From assembly GCF_020687205.1 (NCBI RefSeq), contig NZ_JAJEQE010000014.1, forward strand, positions 1 to 61,608: a stretch of 61,608 nucleotides of DNA. The letters run 5' to 3'. Of the stretch, positions 11,001 to 18,666 are shown piece after piece. The number at the start of each line of letters is the position of its first letter. Positions within the stretch are counted from its first letter, which is position 1. The translations under genes and the position numbers were made by a program. The notes under the pieces are model-generated. The model ran no database searches. It was not told the origin of the DNA and saw only the letters and a program-made list of their open reading frames with translations. The stretch is from Hominisplanchenecus faecis (GTDB lineage Bacteria; Bacillota; Clostridia; Lachnospirales; Lachnospiraceae).

Positions 11001-12289
11001 CAGCATCCGTAAGCAGTGCGATCACAGCAATCGAAGAAGTAACGCTGGATAAGAGAGGTGTGGTAGAAGCAGCAAGAGCCGCATACAACACACTGACAGA
11101 AGATCAGAAAGCTCTGGTAACAAACTACACAGATCTGACCGCAGCAGAGAACCGCATTGCAGAACTTGTAAAAGAGGCAACGGACAAAGCAGAAGCAGAC
11201 AAGGCAGAGCAGGCAAAACAGGAAGCTCTGAAAGCCAAAGCACAGCCGGTAGTCGATGCGATCGCAGCAATCGGAGAAGTAACACTTGACGGTGAAGAAG
11301 CGATCACAGCAGCAAGAAGTGCATATGAAGCACTGGAAGCAGATGTGAAAGCAAAAGTAACAAACCTGTCTGACCTGGTCGTAGCAGAGAAGAATCTGGC
11401 ACTGCTGAAAGCAGAGAAAGAGAGTCAGGACAAAGATGCAGCGGCAGCAGCATCGATAAGCAATGCAATCACAGCGATCGGAGAAGTAACGCTGGATAAG
11501 AGAGGCGTAGTCGCAGCAGCAAGAGCCGCATACGATACTCTGAGTGATGTCCAGAAATCACTGGTAAGCAACTACAAAGATCTGCAGTCAGCAGAGAGCA
11601 AGATCGCAGATCTGGTAAAAGAGGCAGCAGACAAAGCAGAAGCAGACAAGGCAGAGCAGGCAAAACAGGAAGCTCTGAAAACCAAAGCACAGCCGCTAGT
11701 TGATGCCATTGCAGCAATCGGAGAAGTAACACTTGACAGTGAAGAAGCGATCACAGCAGCAAGAAGTGCATATGAAGCACTGGAAGCAGATGTGAAAGAA
11801 AAAGTAACGAACCTGTCTGACCTGGTTATCGCAGAAAAAGACCTGGCTGCACTTAAAGCAGCAGAAGACCTGAAAGCTCAGCAGGATGCTGCAAAGAAAC
11901 AGGAAGAAGAAGCCAAGAAAGCACTTGAAGAGGCACAGAAGGCTCAGGATGCAAAACTGAAAGAGCAGGAAGAAAAACTGAAAGCAGAGAAAGACAAGTA
12001 TGGATTTAATGAGAAGACAACTTTGAAATCTGCAAAGGTGAAAGGCAAAAAAGTAACTCTGAAATGGAACAAGGTTAAGGGTGCAAGTGGATACGAAATC
12101 TACTGCAAGACTGGAAAAGGCAAGTGGAAACTTGTGAAGACGCTCAATAAGGGCAGCAAGGCAAGCTACAAACTGAAAGGAAAAGCAGGTAAGAAATATA
12201 CCTACAAAGTACGTGTATTCCAGAAAGTAGAAAATAAAGTGATCTACGGTCAGTACTCAAATACCAAGTCTGCAAAGATTAAAAAATAA
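5054..12289 (+). CDS. Giant secreted surface protein: DUF4430, Ig-like repeats, beta-propeller, helical repeats
   Basis: A 2411-residue exported protein with a GAGGAGGAAC ribosome site and a signal peptide cut after about residue 32 (TSAFA). Order of parts: Ig/cadherin-like region (55-150); DUF4430, the transcobalamin beta-domain-like fold (about 151-306, with SGWMYCVN); five BIG2-type domains (about 385-815); two cadherin-like sandwiches (816-1030); a PEGA-like domain (1030-1100); a PQQ-type beta-propeller (about 1110-1516); further cadherin-like domains (1520-1835); five alpha-helical repeats with ARxAYxxL (1838-2290); a charged coiled coil; and a Lys-rich fibronectin-like C-terminus (about 2320-2411). 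There is no LPXTG or membrane tail. As first gene behind a cobalamin riboswitch it is a strong candidate surface corrinoid-binding protein. That role is inferred and not shown. Confidence 0.85.
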   Translation: MERREKRFASRILAWFLTFLMITTMIPTSAFAALPGQEAGAVVSEDASSDETTQDGILLKTTLTDKLKVKGQRKLFDVWARDAEDNTLKPTATLDGQVLSATWSDNVKTSFTLDFQGMEEGEHTVVISAEDGKGASKTQTYTVIYQKAKKGEFIGYATVSIEAFTISKGYIVEPVLMPVYEGDNAAKAFVNLIREEGYDVEYTGSLTSGFYLSHIVGSNAKKPKNATKKLDLAGAALEPHMAEKLPDLMFDADGGTEGSLGEFDYNYMSGWMYCVNTVFPNVGFADYYLSDGDVMRAQFTLKYGGDIGGSSGMGGGYDDSYSVANKDVLTTTLAKINSAPNSAELKADPDIAAKITEAKEVLQNIVAEQSEVDKVNDELNKLLGGEITSITLDQSEITLENEGTMQLNAKVELTGKPIEPIEWNSEEPSVATVKNGLVTAVGAGTTTITATCGEKTATCKVTVNASPLQEVRLDKSELEILKNDSETLTATLVPANTTDDRTVTWSTNAEDVATVNQSGRVTGKKEGTAVITAKVGDKEAGCTVTVKEVHTQRIYFDDSKLTLNKGKNKTLSLRFDPSNTTDAKKATWESSEPSVASVSTSGYVRALKKGTTTVTAKIGDMTASIEIEVVEVPMTGVKISYGSKSLKVKQSTYMSASYLPSDTTDTKSGTWKSSNTNVATVSSSGKVTAVSEGEAIITFTSGAFTAECYVKVLAANADVFSTISITPNQKEIGCGVSDTQKIMADVGDGTDPVVWTSSNPAVVAVSTDQSLAAAQSAENTMQVGKEAVVTATGKGTAVITAKSGQKSVDIPVTVVAAGMKEFKILAGTNAETSFAYEITPEYNITKNKYQVVIPDAITNVYLYSKLADNVTATVTARYTAANNGSAKNITLRSGATSSAAYLTKKDMNGNTLYVDVKKGDETTTYEFDVVRESTLKSLSVASADGEEVLHPGFDKNVTDYTVSVTDNNDSIKINAAAFLENAAVSVNGTAVTGETSVPLSGDETVITVKAAMEDAPSQAREYKIHVLRKKSVKLTLKTDPADTVITLKDADSKKLKAENGVYTLKAEETYSYVAVKAGYVTKKDTISVTEDTEKTITMEKAPESTRKDVSAAWKNFRNSDDNMGITSAKTPTSEATTYEKWFKKLGSGWGAAPSVQIIVDNSLIVMSANHIYKLDLNTGDILQTGDMVAATNFGYTPPTYADGMIFAPLADGRVQAFNAETLESLWVYQDTLKGQSLSPITYSDGYIYTGFWNAETKDANYVCIPVTDEDPTNTQEAKEAAWQYTSLGGFYWAGSVVRGDYVVFGTDDGTSGSDGTGHVLSLNKKTGAVMDSVDVIGDQRSTIAYDKETDRLYFTTKGGYLYSLKLKSDGTFDKDTLKSVQPGSMSTSTPVVYNGRIYIGVTSGSNFSGTYSISVIDAATMTEIYKAPLKGYPQCSVLLSTAYEKEDGSVYLYATYNNNPGGITLIRDKKGQTTPDVEEIFTPEKARQQYCITSIICDENGTLYYKNDSACVMAVASSEAYMTGVTSSAEGSSIDAGAAFDPKANSHKINIFSEAEKTTLMVKASAGSTVTINGVEGNIYNLDLTDEEITVPVVVKKGVESRTYTLIVQRKEPNVKLSELCVTTSNGVPSSSSMVPMTPTFSNDVHEYRAEYSSTKSFLNVWALAQDANATVKVYPVLVGSSTAVNSDGTIPVTATTNTHNRYAIYFGNNDCAKVRVEVISEGGYAEASYFVTIKQKAGNTPVISNAAGVSKDEAAGSITLTSNEYGAFYYKAVPYGETAPESIDTTGEGSGIEVGESTVEVTNLPSAISDVYMVVKDNDAQPHTSNMLKVTIVNKEAAITELNAYKNADDYRDAEKAKITKILANAKVLINNAESAEDVAEQLSDAKADLDKLKTSAELAADEKTQTDADAVKALIEALGDVTLEKKESVEAARNAYDALSTDAKKLVSNYDVLVQAEKTIQTLEAKKQQEELKNQMDAAAAASVSSAITAIEEVTLDKRGVVEAARAAYNTLTEDQKALVTNYTDLTAAENRIAELVKEATDKAEADKAEQAKQEALKAKAQPVVDAIAAIGEVTLDGEEAITAARSAYEALEADVKAKVTNLSDLVVAEKNLALLKAEKESQDKDAAAAASISNAITAIGEVTLDKRGVVAAARAAYDTLSDVQKSLVSNYKDLQSAESKIADLVKEAADKAEADKAEQAKQEALKTKAQPLVDAIAAIGEVTLDSEEAITAARSAYEALEADVKEKVTNLSDLVIAEKDLAALKAAEDLKAQQDAAKKQEEEAKKALEEAQKAQDAKLKEQEEKLKAEKDKYGFNEKTTLKSAKVKGKKVTLKWNKVKGASGYEIYCKTGKGKWKLVKTLNKGSKASYKLKGKAGKKYTYKVRVFQKVENKVIYGQYSNTKSAKIKK
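10988..11881 (+). repeat. 447-bp in-frame tandem duplication
   Basis: The segment from 10988 (GATGCAGCGGCAGCAGCATC) recurs from 11435 with high identity, a period of 447 bases or 149 codons. Each unit encodes two helical repeats of the ARxAYxxL type plus a charged KAEADKAEQAKQEALK-like linker. The duplication keeps frame and lengthens the stalk near the C-terminus of the giant surface protein. Confidence 0.85.
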
Positions 12290-12357
12290 CAATTAAATTT
12301 CCGTATGCTGAGAGCATAAAAATATGAAATATATGCTTATCAGCAAGGAAGATGGAT

Positions 12358-12389
12358 GATCAGGGGGGGCAGAAATCTGCCCCCGGATC
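12358..12389 (+). promoter_or_regulatory. Strong intercistronic hairpin
   Basis: GGGGGCAG (12365-12372) pairs with CTGCCCCC (12377-12384) around an AAAT loop, and flanking GATC sequences can extend the helix. No T-run follows, so it looks less like a terminator than an mRNA-stability or partial-attenuation element between the first and second genes of the riboswitch array. Confidence 0.55.
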
Positions 12390-12455
12390 ACCATTACAAA
12401 GATTACAATCTCAGAAAAAGAGATGCACTTACAGAAAGAACAGGAGTGTGGAGAA

Positions 12456-15400
12456 ATGAGCAGAAAAACAAAAAAATGTGGTTATAGAAAACGGATTCTT
12501 GCAGGGGTTCTGTCGGCAGTTGTAGCTCTGTCATCTGTCCAGATGCCTGTTACTGCTGTCCATGCGGCAGCGTGGGATCAGAATAAATTTTCAGACAGTC
12601 TGAAGCTGCGTTTCTGGAACAATGAAAAGCCGGGAGTGCGTTTTTATATCAATGCAGCGGCAAAATATATTCTGGAAAACCAGCAGGAGCAGTCAGAAAA
12701 AACAGGAAACAGCTACCCGACCGTAGGAAGTACGTTTGGAGAATGGTCAGTATGGGATCTGCTGCGCGGCATGTATACAGGGGCAGATTATATTAACAGC
12801 ATACCGGAGAATTATTTTTCTGACTATTTAAAACGTGTGGAAGCACATGTAGAAAATAAGAAAGGAAATCTGCATGCGGCAAAGTCTACCGAGTGGTCAA
12901 GACTGATCTTGCCGCTGACTGCAATGGGATATGATATACGAAGTGTGGCAGGCTATGATTTTATTGAAAAACTATCTGATTCATTCAGTTTTTCGTATCG
13001 CCAGGGCATTAACGGTCCGATCTGGGAGATCATTTCCATGAACAGCGGCGGTTATGAATTTGACCAGACGGATCATCCGGAAACAGCAAATACCTTTGGA
13101 AAAATGCTGGATTACATTCTGAATCTGGAGATCACCGATGCAAACGGAATCAAAGGCGGCTGGGCATTGTCAGGAAATGTACCGGATGCCGATATCACTG
13201 GCATGACACTGACAGCATTTGCACCATATTATCTGAGTCAGGAAAAATATGAGCAAACAGATGCAACCTATAGTTATGATGAGTTTGCAAGTGCGGTAGA
13301 ACGCGGTATTCTCGTGCTGGCAAATATGCAGAAGCCGAACGGCGGTTTTGAGAGCTGGGGAACGGTCAACAGCGAATCGACCGTATGGGCGATGATGCCG
13401 CTTCTGGAAATGGGGATCGATCCGAAATCAGATAAGGTAACGTTGCCGCATATCGGAAAAACATGCAGCTTTGTCAAAGAAGGAGCGACACGGGACGGCG
13501 TTTACACCGACAATATGGTAGATGCACTTCTGACCTTCTGGGCAGCCGGAAGCGGAAGCAGTGCGTCGATCGGCGGATTTAAACATGTAACGGCAGGCTA
13601 CGACGGAGGTGGCGGTTCCGGCACAACGGTCAATCCGATGGCAACCGACCAGGCACTTTACGGACTGATTGCATACGACCGTTTTGCACACAAACAGAAT
13701 TCCCTTTTTGATATGCAGGATCAGCTGGACGGCAGTTATCTGAATGCCACGGCAGATACTTATACGATCACCTATGACGGTCAGAAAGAGGGCGAGACCT
13801 TCACAACAGAAGCTTCCCCTTATGCAGAAGTACTCTTATCCGAAGGAAAAGTAACCGATGAACAGGAAACATTTTTGACGGAGTGGAATACCAAATCGGA
13901 CGGAAGCGGAATCAGCTATTATCCGGGAGAACTCCTTTCCATGCCGGAGCAGGATATCACGCTTTACGCACAGTACGGACAGCCAAGTTATGCACTGAAA
14001 TTTGAATTAAACGGTGGTACTCTTTCCGATGACATCATTCTTCCGGACACCTACAGTCCGAAAGACCAGATCACACTGCCGACCGCAGATGAGATCACAA
14101 AAGCAGGATGTAAATTTGACGGATGGTACACCAATGCGGAATTTACCGGAAGCAAAGTGACCGAAATACCGGCACACAGTTATGGCGATAAGACTTTTTA
14201 TGCAAAATGGACGGTAAATACTGAAAAAGCAAATCAGTTTTATGCGATCGTGAATCGTCTGTCCGGCCATGCGACAGCCATTTCTGATAAAGAAGACATT
14301 GAAAAGGCGAGAGAATTGTATGATTCAATGCTGGATATCGAGCGGGAGCGGATCACGGCAAGTACTTATCATACTTTCCTGAAGAAGGAAAAAGAACTGA
14401 AGGAACTGCTTGCAAGCATGGATCAGGCAGAACAGGTCAGTGCGATGATCAAAGCACTGGATAAAGAACTGACGCTTGCAGATGAGCAGCCGGTAGTGCG
14501 TGCAAGAAATGCCTACGATGCACTGACAGAAACAGAAAAAGCGATGGTAGAAAATCTGGATATTCTGACGAAAGCAGAAGAAAAGATCTCACAGATGAAG
14601 GAGAACAAAGAAAAGGCAGATGCCGTGATCCGTCAGATCGAAGCGATCGGAGATGTGACCTTAGATTCCAGAGAGGAGATCACAGCGGCAAGAGAAGCAT
14701 TCCAGGCACTGACAGAGAGCCAGCAGGCACTTGTTCCGGAGCGTGTGAGAAAACTTCTGGAGAATGCAGAAAAGAAGATTACAGAGCTTTTGGAGAAGAA
14801 AGACAGGATCGATGCATTTTCAAGCTGCGTTAAGCGGATCCCGGAAAAAGTGTCACTTACAGATGACAGTCTTTCACTGCTTATGAATGCCCATGCCGCA
14901 TGGCTGAAATTGAACGATGAAGAAAGGGCACAGGTAGATGGAAAGCTGATCGAACAGATCAAAGAAAAAGAAAAAGAACTGCAGGAGCTTGCACAGGCAG
15001 AGGCAACGGATGAGGATTATACGGCAGTCAAAGAGATGGAAGAGCGGATTGCTGCGGCAAGCGGTGAGGTGAAACTTGAGGATGAAGAGACCCTGAAAAA
15101 GATCCGAAGTGATTTTGATGCGATGACAAAGATCCGGCAGGCGATGGTTGTCAATTATTATTCTCTCGTTGCACAGGAAATGGATCTGGAGAAGCTGAAA
15201 AAAGATACCGCCATCGCAGAAGCCATCAGCGAGCGAATTGCAGCACTTGGCGAGATCACCTTTGAAAGTGAAGAGACGCTGACGGCACTGCGAAAAGATT
15301 ACACTGCACTGACAACCGCACAGAAAAATCTGGTCAGAAATTATGAGCTGCTTGCACAGGCAGAAAATAAACTGGCAGATCTCAAATACAACAGAGGCCA

Positions 15401-16424
15401 GGCAGAGTCAGCTGTTGAAAAAATAAATGCCATAGGAGAAGTGACCCTGAACAGTCGTGAAGCTATCGCAAAAGCAAGGGCGGCGTACGATGCACTTCTG
15501 GAAGATCAGAAACAGTATGTCAGCGAAGAAATCTTAAAAATATTGACCGATGCGGAGGCAGAATATGCGAGACTGGAGTCCCTTGTTCTGAAAAACATCA
15601 CGCTGGATAAAACAGAAGTCAACATGAAAAAAGGAGAACGGGTGACACTTCATGTGACTTACGATCCGGAAGATACGATCAGTGACAAAACCATCATCTG
15701 GAATGTGGCAGATCCTTCCGTGGCAACCGTGGAAAACGGCACAGTGACAGCCATCGGCGGCGGAGAAACGGCGGTGTCCGCCCATGTTGGAATGCTGACA
15801 GCGACCTGTACCTTAAAAGTGGAAGTTCCGCTGGAGAAACTTACATTTACAGAAAACAGCGTGACGCTGAAAAAGGGCGAGAGTCATATGTTAAAAGTAC
15901 AGCTCCTCCCGGAAGATTTGAATGTAGCGGTCAGCATCCGTTATCGCAGTGCTAATCCACAGGTGGCATCTGTGGATGCAGACGGACAGGTCCGTGCACT
16001 TGCATCCGGAGAGACCCTGATCACAGCGTACTGCGTGGAGCAGCCTCAGATCCTGGCACAGATCAAAGTGACAGTTAAAGAAACGCAGCAGGTACAGCCG
16101 AAACCAACCGATCCAAACCAGAATATCACCGTTTCCGTACCAAAAGTTTCCTTTATTTCCCTGAAGGCATCCAGGAGCAAAAAAGCAGTGCTGAAGTGGA
16201 AGAAGATCAAAGGCGTGTCTGGATATGAGATTTCCTACGCGATCGGAAAGAAGAAAAACTGGAAGCGGGCGAAGACGATCAAAAAGGCGAACACCACAAA
16301 ACTGACCTGGAAGAAACTGAAATCCAGGAAAAAATATTACTTTAAGATCCAGGCCTATAAGATCGTCGGAGGAAAGAAATACAGCGGAAAATACAGCAAA
16401 ATTCGTTCTGTAAAAGTAAAATAA
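12456..16424 (+). CDS. Secreted surface protein with terpenoid-cyclase-like alpha/alpha toroid, InlB-type and BIG2 repeats
   Basis: About 1322 residues from the ATG at 12456, which is placed after AGGAG; an in-frame ATG at 12423 is possible but has a poorer site. The signal peptide ends near AVHA (residue 34-36). Residues about 61-418 form an alpha/alpha toroid like prenyltransferases, squalene cyclases and the transcobalamin alpha domain, with repeated blocks such as KGGWALSG, NGGFESWG and ADITGMTLTAFAPYY. Then come InlB/Listeria-Bacteroides repeats (about 431-585), several ARxAYxxL helical repeats (588-1045), two BIG2 domains (1045-1208) and a Lys-rich fibronectin-like C-terminus like that of the preceding gene. 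No sortase motif. I see no basis for enzymatic cyclase activity. Pairing with DUF4430 proteins suggests the alpha half of a B12-binding pair. Confidence 0.82.
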   Translation: MSRKTKKCGYRKRILAGVLSAVVALSSVQMPVTAVHAAAWDQNKFSDSLKLRFWNNEKPGVRFYINAAAKYILENQQEQSEKTGNSYPTVGSTFGEWSVWDLLRGMYTGADYINSIPENYFSDYLKRVEAHVENKKGNLHAAKSTEWSRLILPLTAMGYDIRSVAGYDFIEKLSDSFSFSYRQGINGPIWEIISMNSGGYEFDQTDHPETANTFGKMLDYILNLEITDANGIKGGWALSGNVPDADITGMTLTAFAPYYLSQEKYEQTDATYSYDEFASAVERGILVLANMQKPNGGFESWGTVNSESTVWAMMPLLEMGIDPKSDKVTLPHIGKTCSFVKEGATRDGVYTDNMVDALLTFWAAGSGSSASIGGFKHVTAGYDGGGGSGTTVNPMATDQALYGLIAYDRFAHKQNSLFDMQDQLDGSYLNATADTYTITYDGQKEGETFTTEASPYAEVLLSEGKVTDEQETFLTEWNTKSDGSGISYYPGELLSMPEQDITLYAQYGQPSYALKFELNGGTLSDDIILPDTYSPKDQITLPTADEITKAGCKFDGWYTNAEFTGSKVTEIPAHSYGDKTFYAKWTVNTEKANQFYAIVNRLSGHATAISDKEDIEKARELYDSMLDIERERITASTYHTFLKKEKELKELLASMDQAEQVSAMIKALDKELTLADEQPVVRARNAYDALTETEKAMVENLDILTKAEEKISQMKENKEKADAVIRQIEAIGDVTLDSREEITAAREAFQALTESQQALVPERVRKLLENAEKKITELLEKKDRIDAFSSCVKRIPEKVSLTDDSLSLLMNAHAAWLKLNDEERAQVDGKLIEQIKEKEKELQELAQAEATDEDYTAVKEMEERIAAASGEVKLEDEETLKKIRSDFDAMTKIRQAMVVNYYSLVAQEMDLEKLKKDTAIAEAISERIAALGEITFESEETLTALRKDYTALTTAQKNLVRNYELLAQAENKLADLKYNRGQAESAVEKINAIGEVTLNSREAIAKARAAYDALLEDQKQYVSEEILKILTDAEAEYARLESLVLKNITLDKTEVNMKKGERVTLHVTYDPEDTISDKTIIWNVADPSVATVENGTVTAIGGGETAVSAHVGMLTATCTLKVEVPLEKLTFTENSVTLKKGESHMLKVQLLPEDLNVAVSIRYRSANPQVASVDADGQVRALASGETLITAYCVEQPQILAQIKVTVKETQQVQPKPTDPNQNITVSVPKVSFISLKASRSKKAVLKWKKIKGVSGYEISYAIGKKKNWKRAKTIKKANTTKLTWKKLKSRKKYYFKIQAYKIVGGKKYSGKYSKIRSVKVK

Positions 16425-16506
16425 GCGGTGACTGATCCGGAACATCACAATTACAGTGAAAAATGGATCAGAATATTTTACAGTTTCAGAATAACAGGAG
16501 GAGCAT

Positions 16507-18666
16507 ATGAAAGAGCTTTTTCAAAAAATGATGAAAAAGTTGCGGAAACATTCAGAAGCAGCAGGTGCCATTGCGGCACTGCTGCTTATTGTGCTGTTTT
16601 CGGGAGTGATGATCCTGGGAATCCGTACGCAGAGAGAAAGTGTGCCGGAAAATCCAATCGATGGCATGGAGAAAAGCTCGATGGTCATGCTGACCGGCAC
16701 GAAAGAAGTGCTGGCAGAGCAGACAAAAGAGAATGGAAGCAGCCGGCAGCAGATGCAGAATCAGCAGTCAGAAAATCAGGATATGAAGGAGACGGAGAGC
16801 GAATCGTCAAAAGAAAGCGGAGCTGACAGCCAGGGCACAGAAAGCACAGGGAGCGGAAGTAAAAACGAAAACGGCAGTTCAACAGAGGCAAACAGAGATG
16901 CTTCCGGAAACAATTCCGGCAATGGCAGCGGGACTGCATCAGGAACAAACGGAGGCAATTACGGAGACGGAACAGGCGGCGAAAAGACGGATGGAGACGA
17001 TAAAAACAACAAAAAGCCGAATAAGAATCACTCCGGAAATAAAAACAAAGACAAAAACGGCAAAAAAGACAGGCAGTATTTCCGGACAACGATTGAAAAC
17101 GGCGGGACGGTCACAAAAGCAGATTACAGTTATCAGATTGAACAGCTGACGGATCTGAAAGTACTGAAAACAGAAAACACCTTAAACGACGGCAAAGTGA
17201 CCACTTACCGGGGAAGTCTGAAACTGGCACACGGCGAAAATAAGATTCTGGTGGCAGTCACTTATCAGCAGAAAGACGGTACCAAATTTACTGTTTCCAA
17301 AGAATATACCATCTATTACGACGAAGAAAAACTGCTGATCCAGACAAATCTGTCCGATCAGACGGTAAAAAGCGATCACATTTCCTTCCGTGCCTGGGCA
17401 CAGCTTGGCAAAGAGACGTTTGCACTGACGGCAACGCTAAACGGTACACCGATCAGTGCCGATGAAAACTGGGATTATAAAGACGTTCCTTTGCAGGAGG
17501 GCGAAAATCAGATCGTTCTGGATGCAGAAAAAGACGGAAAGAGCGAACAGCAGGTTTATACCATAACTTATGAACGACCGCAGAATCAGAATATCCGCTT
17601 TGACACCGATCTGGAGGACAAAGAAGTATATAAAAAGAAATACCGGTTCTATGCACAGGCCTTTATGGGCAGTGACAAAGTCGAAGATCTGACCGCCTGG
17701 CTGAACGGAACGCAGCTTTCACCGACAGATGGTGACAACTATGAAGTGCTGCTGGAAGAGGGCGAAAACCAGATCACGCTGTATGCAGAAAAAAACGGAA
17801 GCAGTGAAGAGATTACCTATACCGTAACCTATGTCAAACAGAACAGCGGAGACGGAGACGGCGAAGGCAATGTGGAGGCACCAAGAGTTACCTGTACGCT
17901 TGGTGATTCCGGAAACAGTCTTGAGACGCAGCGAAAGAGCTTAAGTTTCCAGGTACAGGCAACCGATTATCATGGAAACGGGCTTGGTGCAGACAACATC
18001 CGCATTTCCTGTTTCGGTGACAGCGGAGACAATATTACCGGTCTGATCTGGGAGAACAGCGGCGATGTCAGTTACCATACGGAATTGTCCCAAGGCTATA
18101 ATACCATGGTGATCACCGTCACCGATGCAGAAGACAACACAACGGAACTGACTTACAGCATTTTCTGTACGGCGGCAGAGAGCGGGGAGCGGATCGGAAC
18201 GGTCCACATCAGCGTGGAAGCAACGACCGTGGGAAGCGGTATTCTGCTGTCACAGGATGTAGATATTTATGAGGGAGAGACTGCGGCGGAGACGGTAGTA
18301 CGCATGCTGCAGAATAATGGCTATTCTGTTGACTATACCGGAAACTATGAGACCGGTTTTTATCTGGCAAGGATTAGTTCCGAGAGCAATTTTGTCACCG
18401 GAAATATTCCGGAGGATTTAAGGACCAAATTGGAAGAACACGGCTTTGAAATCTATGATTTTACACCGAACAGCCTCGGAGATTATGATTTTACAAAAGG
18501 AAGCGGCTGGATGTATCAGGTAAACGGCGTTTACCCGAACTATGGCTTAAGCGATTACTGTTTCCAGAACGGCGATACACTGCGGCTGCGTTTTACGCTG
18601 GCATACGGAGCTGATATCGGGCAGGACATGACCGGCGGTTCAGATAACTGGGGGTATGAATGGTAA
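16507..18666 (+). CDS. Membrane-anchored DUF4430 (transcobalamin beta-domain-like) protein
   Basis: A 719-residue protein behind an AGGAGGAG site. A single N-terminal membrane segment (about residues 19-38) after a basic start acts as signal anchor. A Ser/Gly/Asn-rich spacer (about 60-185) follows, then four Ig/cadherin-like sandwich domains (about 190-556, three with the phrase EGENQI or HGENKI), and a C-terminal DUF4430 domain (about 560-706) with SGWMYQVNG and a terminal LAYGADIG like the first gene's LKYGGDIG. The domain is therefore displayed on a flexible stalk outside the membrane. It overlaps the next gene by seven bases, suggesting a fixed stoichiometry with the alpha/alpha-toroid protein encoded there. 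Confidence 0.85.
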   Translation: MKELFQKMMKKLRKHSEAAGAIAALLLIVLFSGVMILGIRTQRESVPENPIDGMEKSSMVMLTGTKEVLAEQTKENGSSRQQMQNQQSENQDMKETESESSKESGADSQGTESTGSGSKNENGSSTEANRDASGNNSGNGSGTASGTNGGNYGDGTGGEKTDGDDKNNKKPNKNHSGNKNKDKNGKKDRQYFRTTIENGGTVTKADYSYQIEQLTDLKVLKTENTLNDGKVTTYRGSLKLAHGENKILVAVTYQQKDGTKFTVSKEYTIYYDEEKLLIQTNLSDQTVKSDHISFRAWAQLGKETFALTATLNGTPISADENWDYKDVPLQEGENQIVLDAEKDGKSEQQVYTITYERPQNQNIRFDTDLEDKEVYKKKYRFYAQAFMGSDKVEDLTAWLNGTQLSPTDGDNYEVLLEEGENQITLYAEKNGSSEEITYTVTYVKQNSGDGDGEGNVEAPRVTCTLGDSGNSLETQRKSLSFQVQATDYHGNGLGADNIRISCFGDSGDNITGLIWENSGDVSYHTELSQGYNTMVITVTDAEDNTTELTYSIFCTAAESGERIGTVHISVEATTVGSGILLSQDVDIYEGETAAETVVRMLQNNGYSVDYTGNYETGFYLARISSESNFVTGNIPEDLRTKLEEHGFEIYDFTPNSLGDYDFTKGSGWMYQVNGVYPNYGLSDYCFQNGDTLRLRFTLAYGADIGQDMTGGSDNWGYEW

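Noticed and set aside
12423-12455. Upstream start for the toroid protein
   Set aside because: The ATG at 12456 has the better AGGAG site and gives a standard signal peptide; the longer form remains possible.
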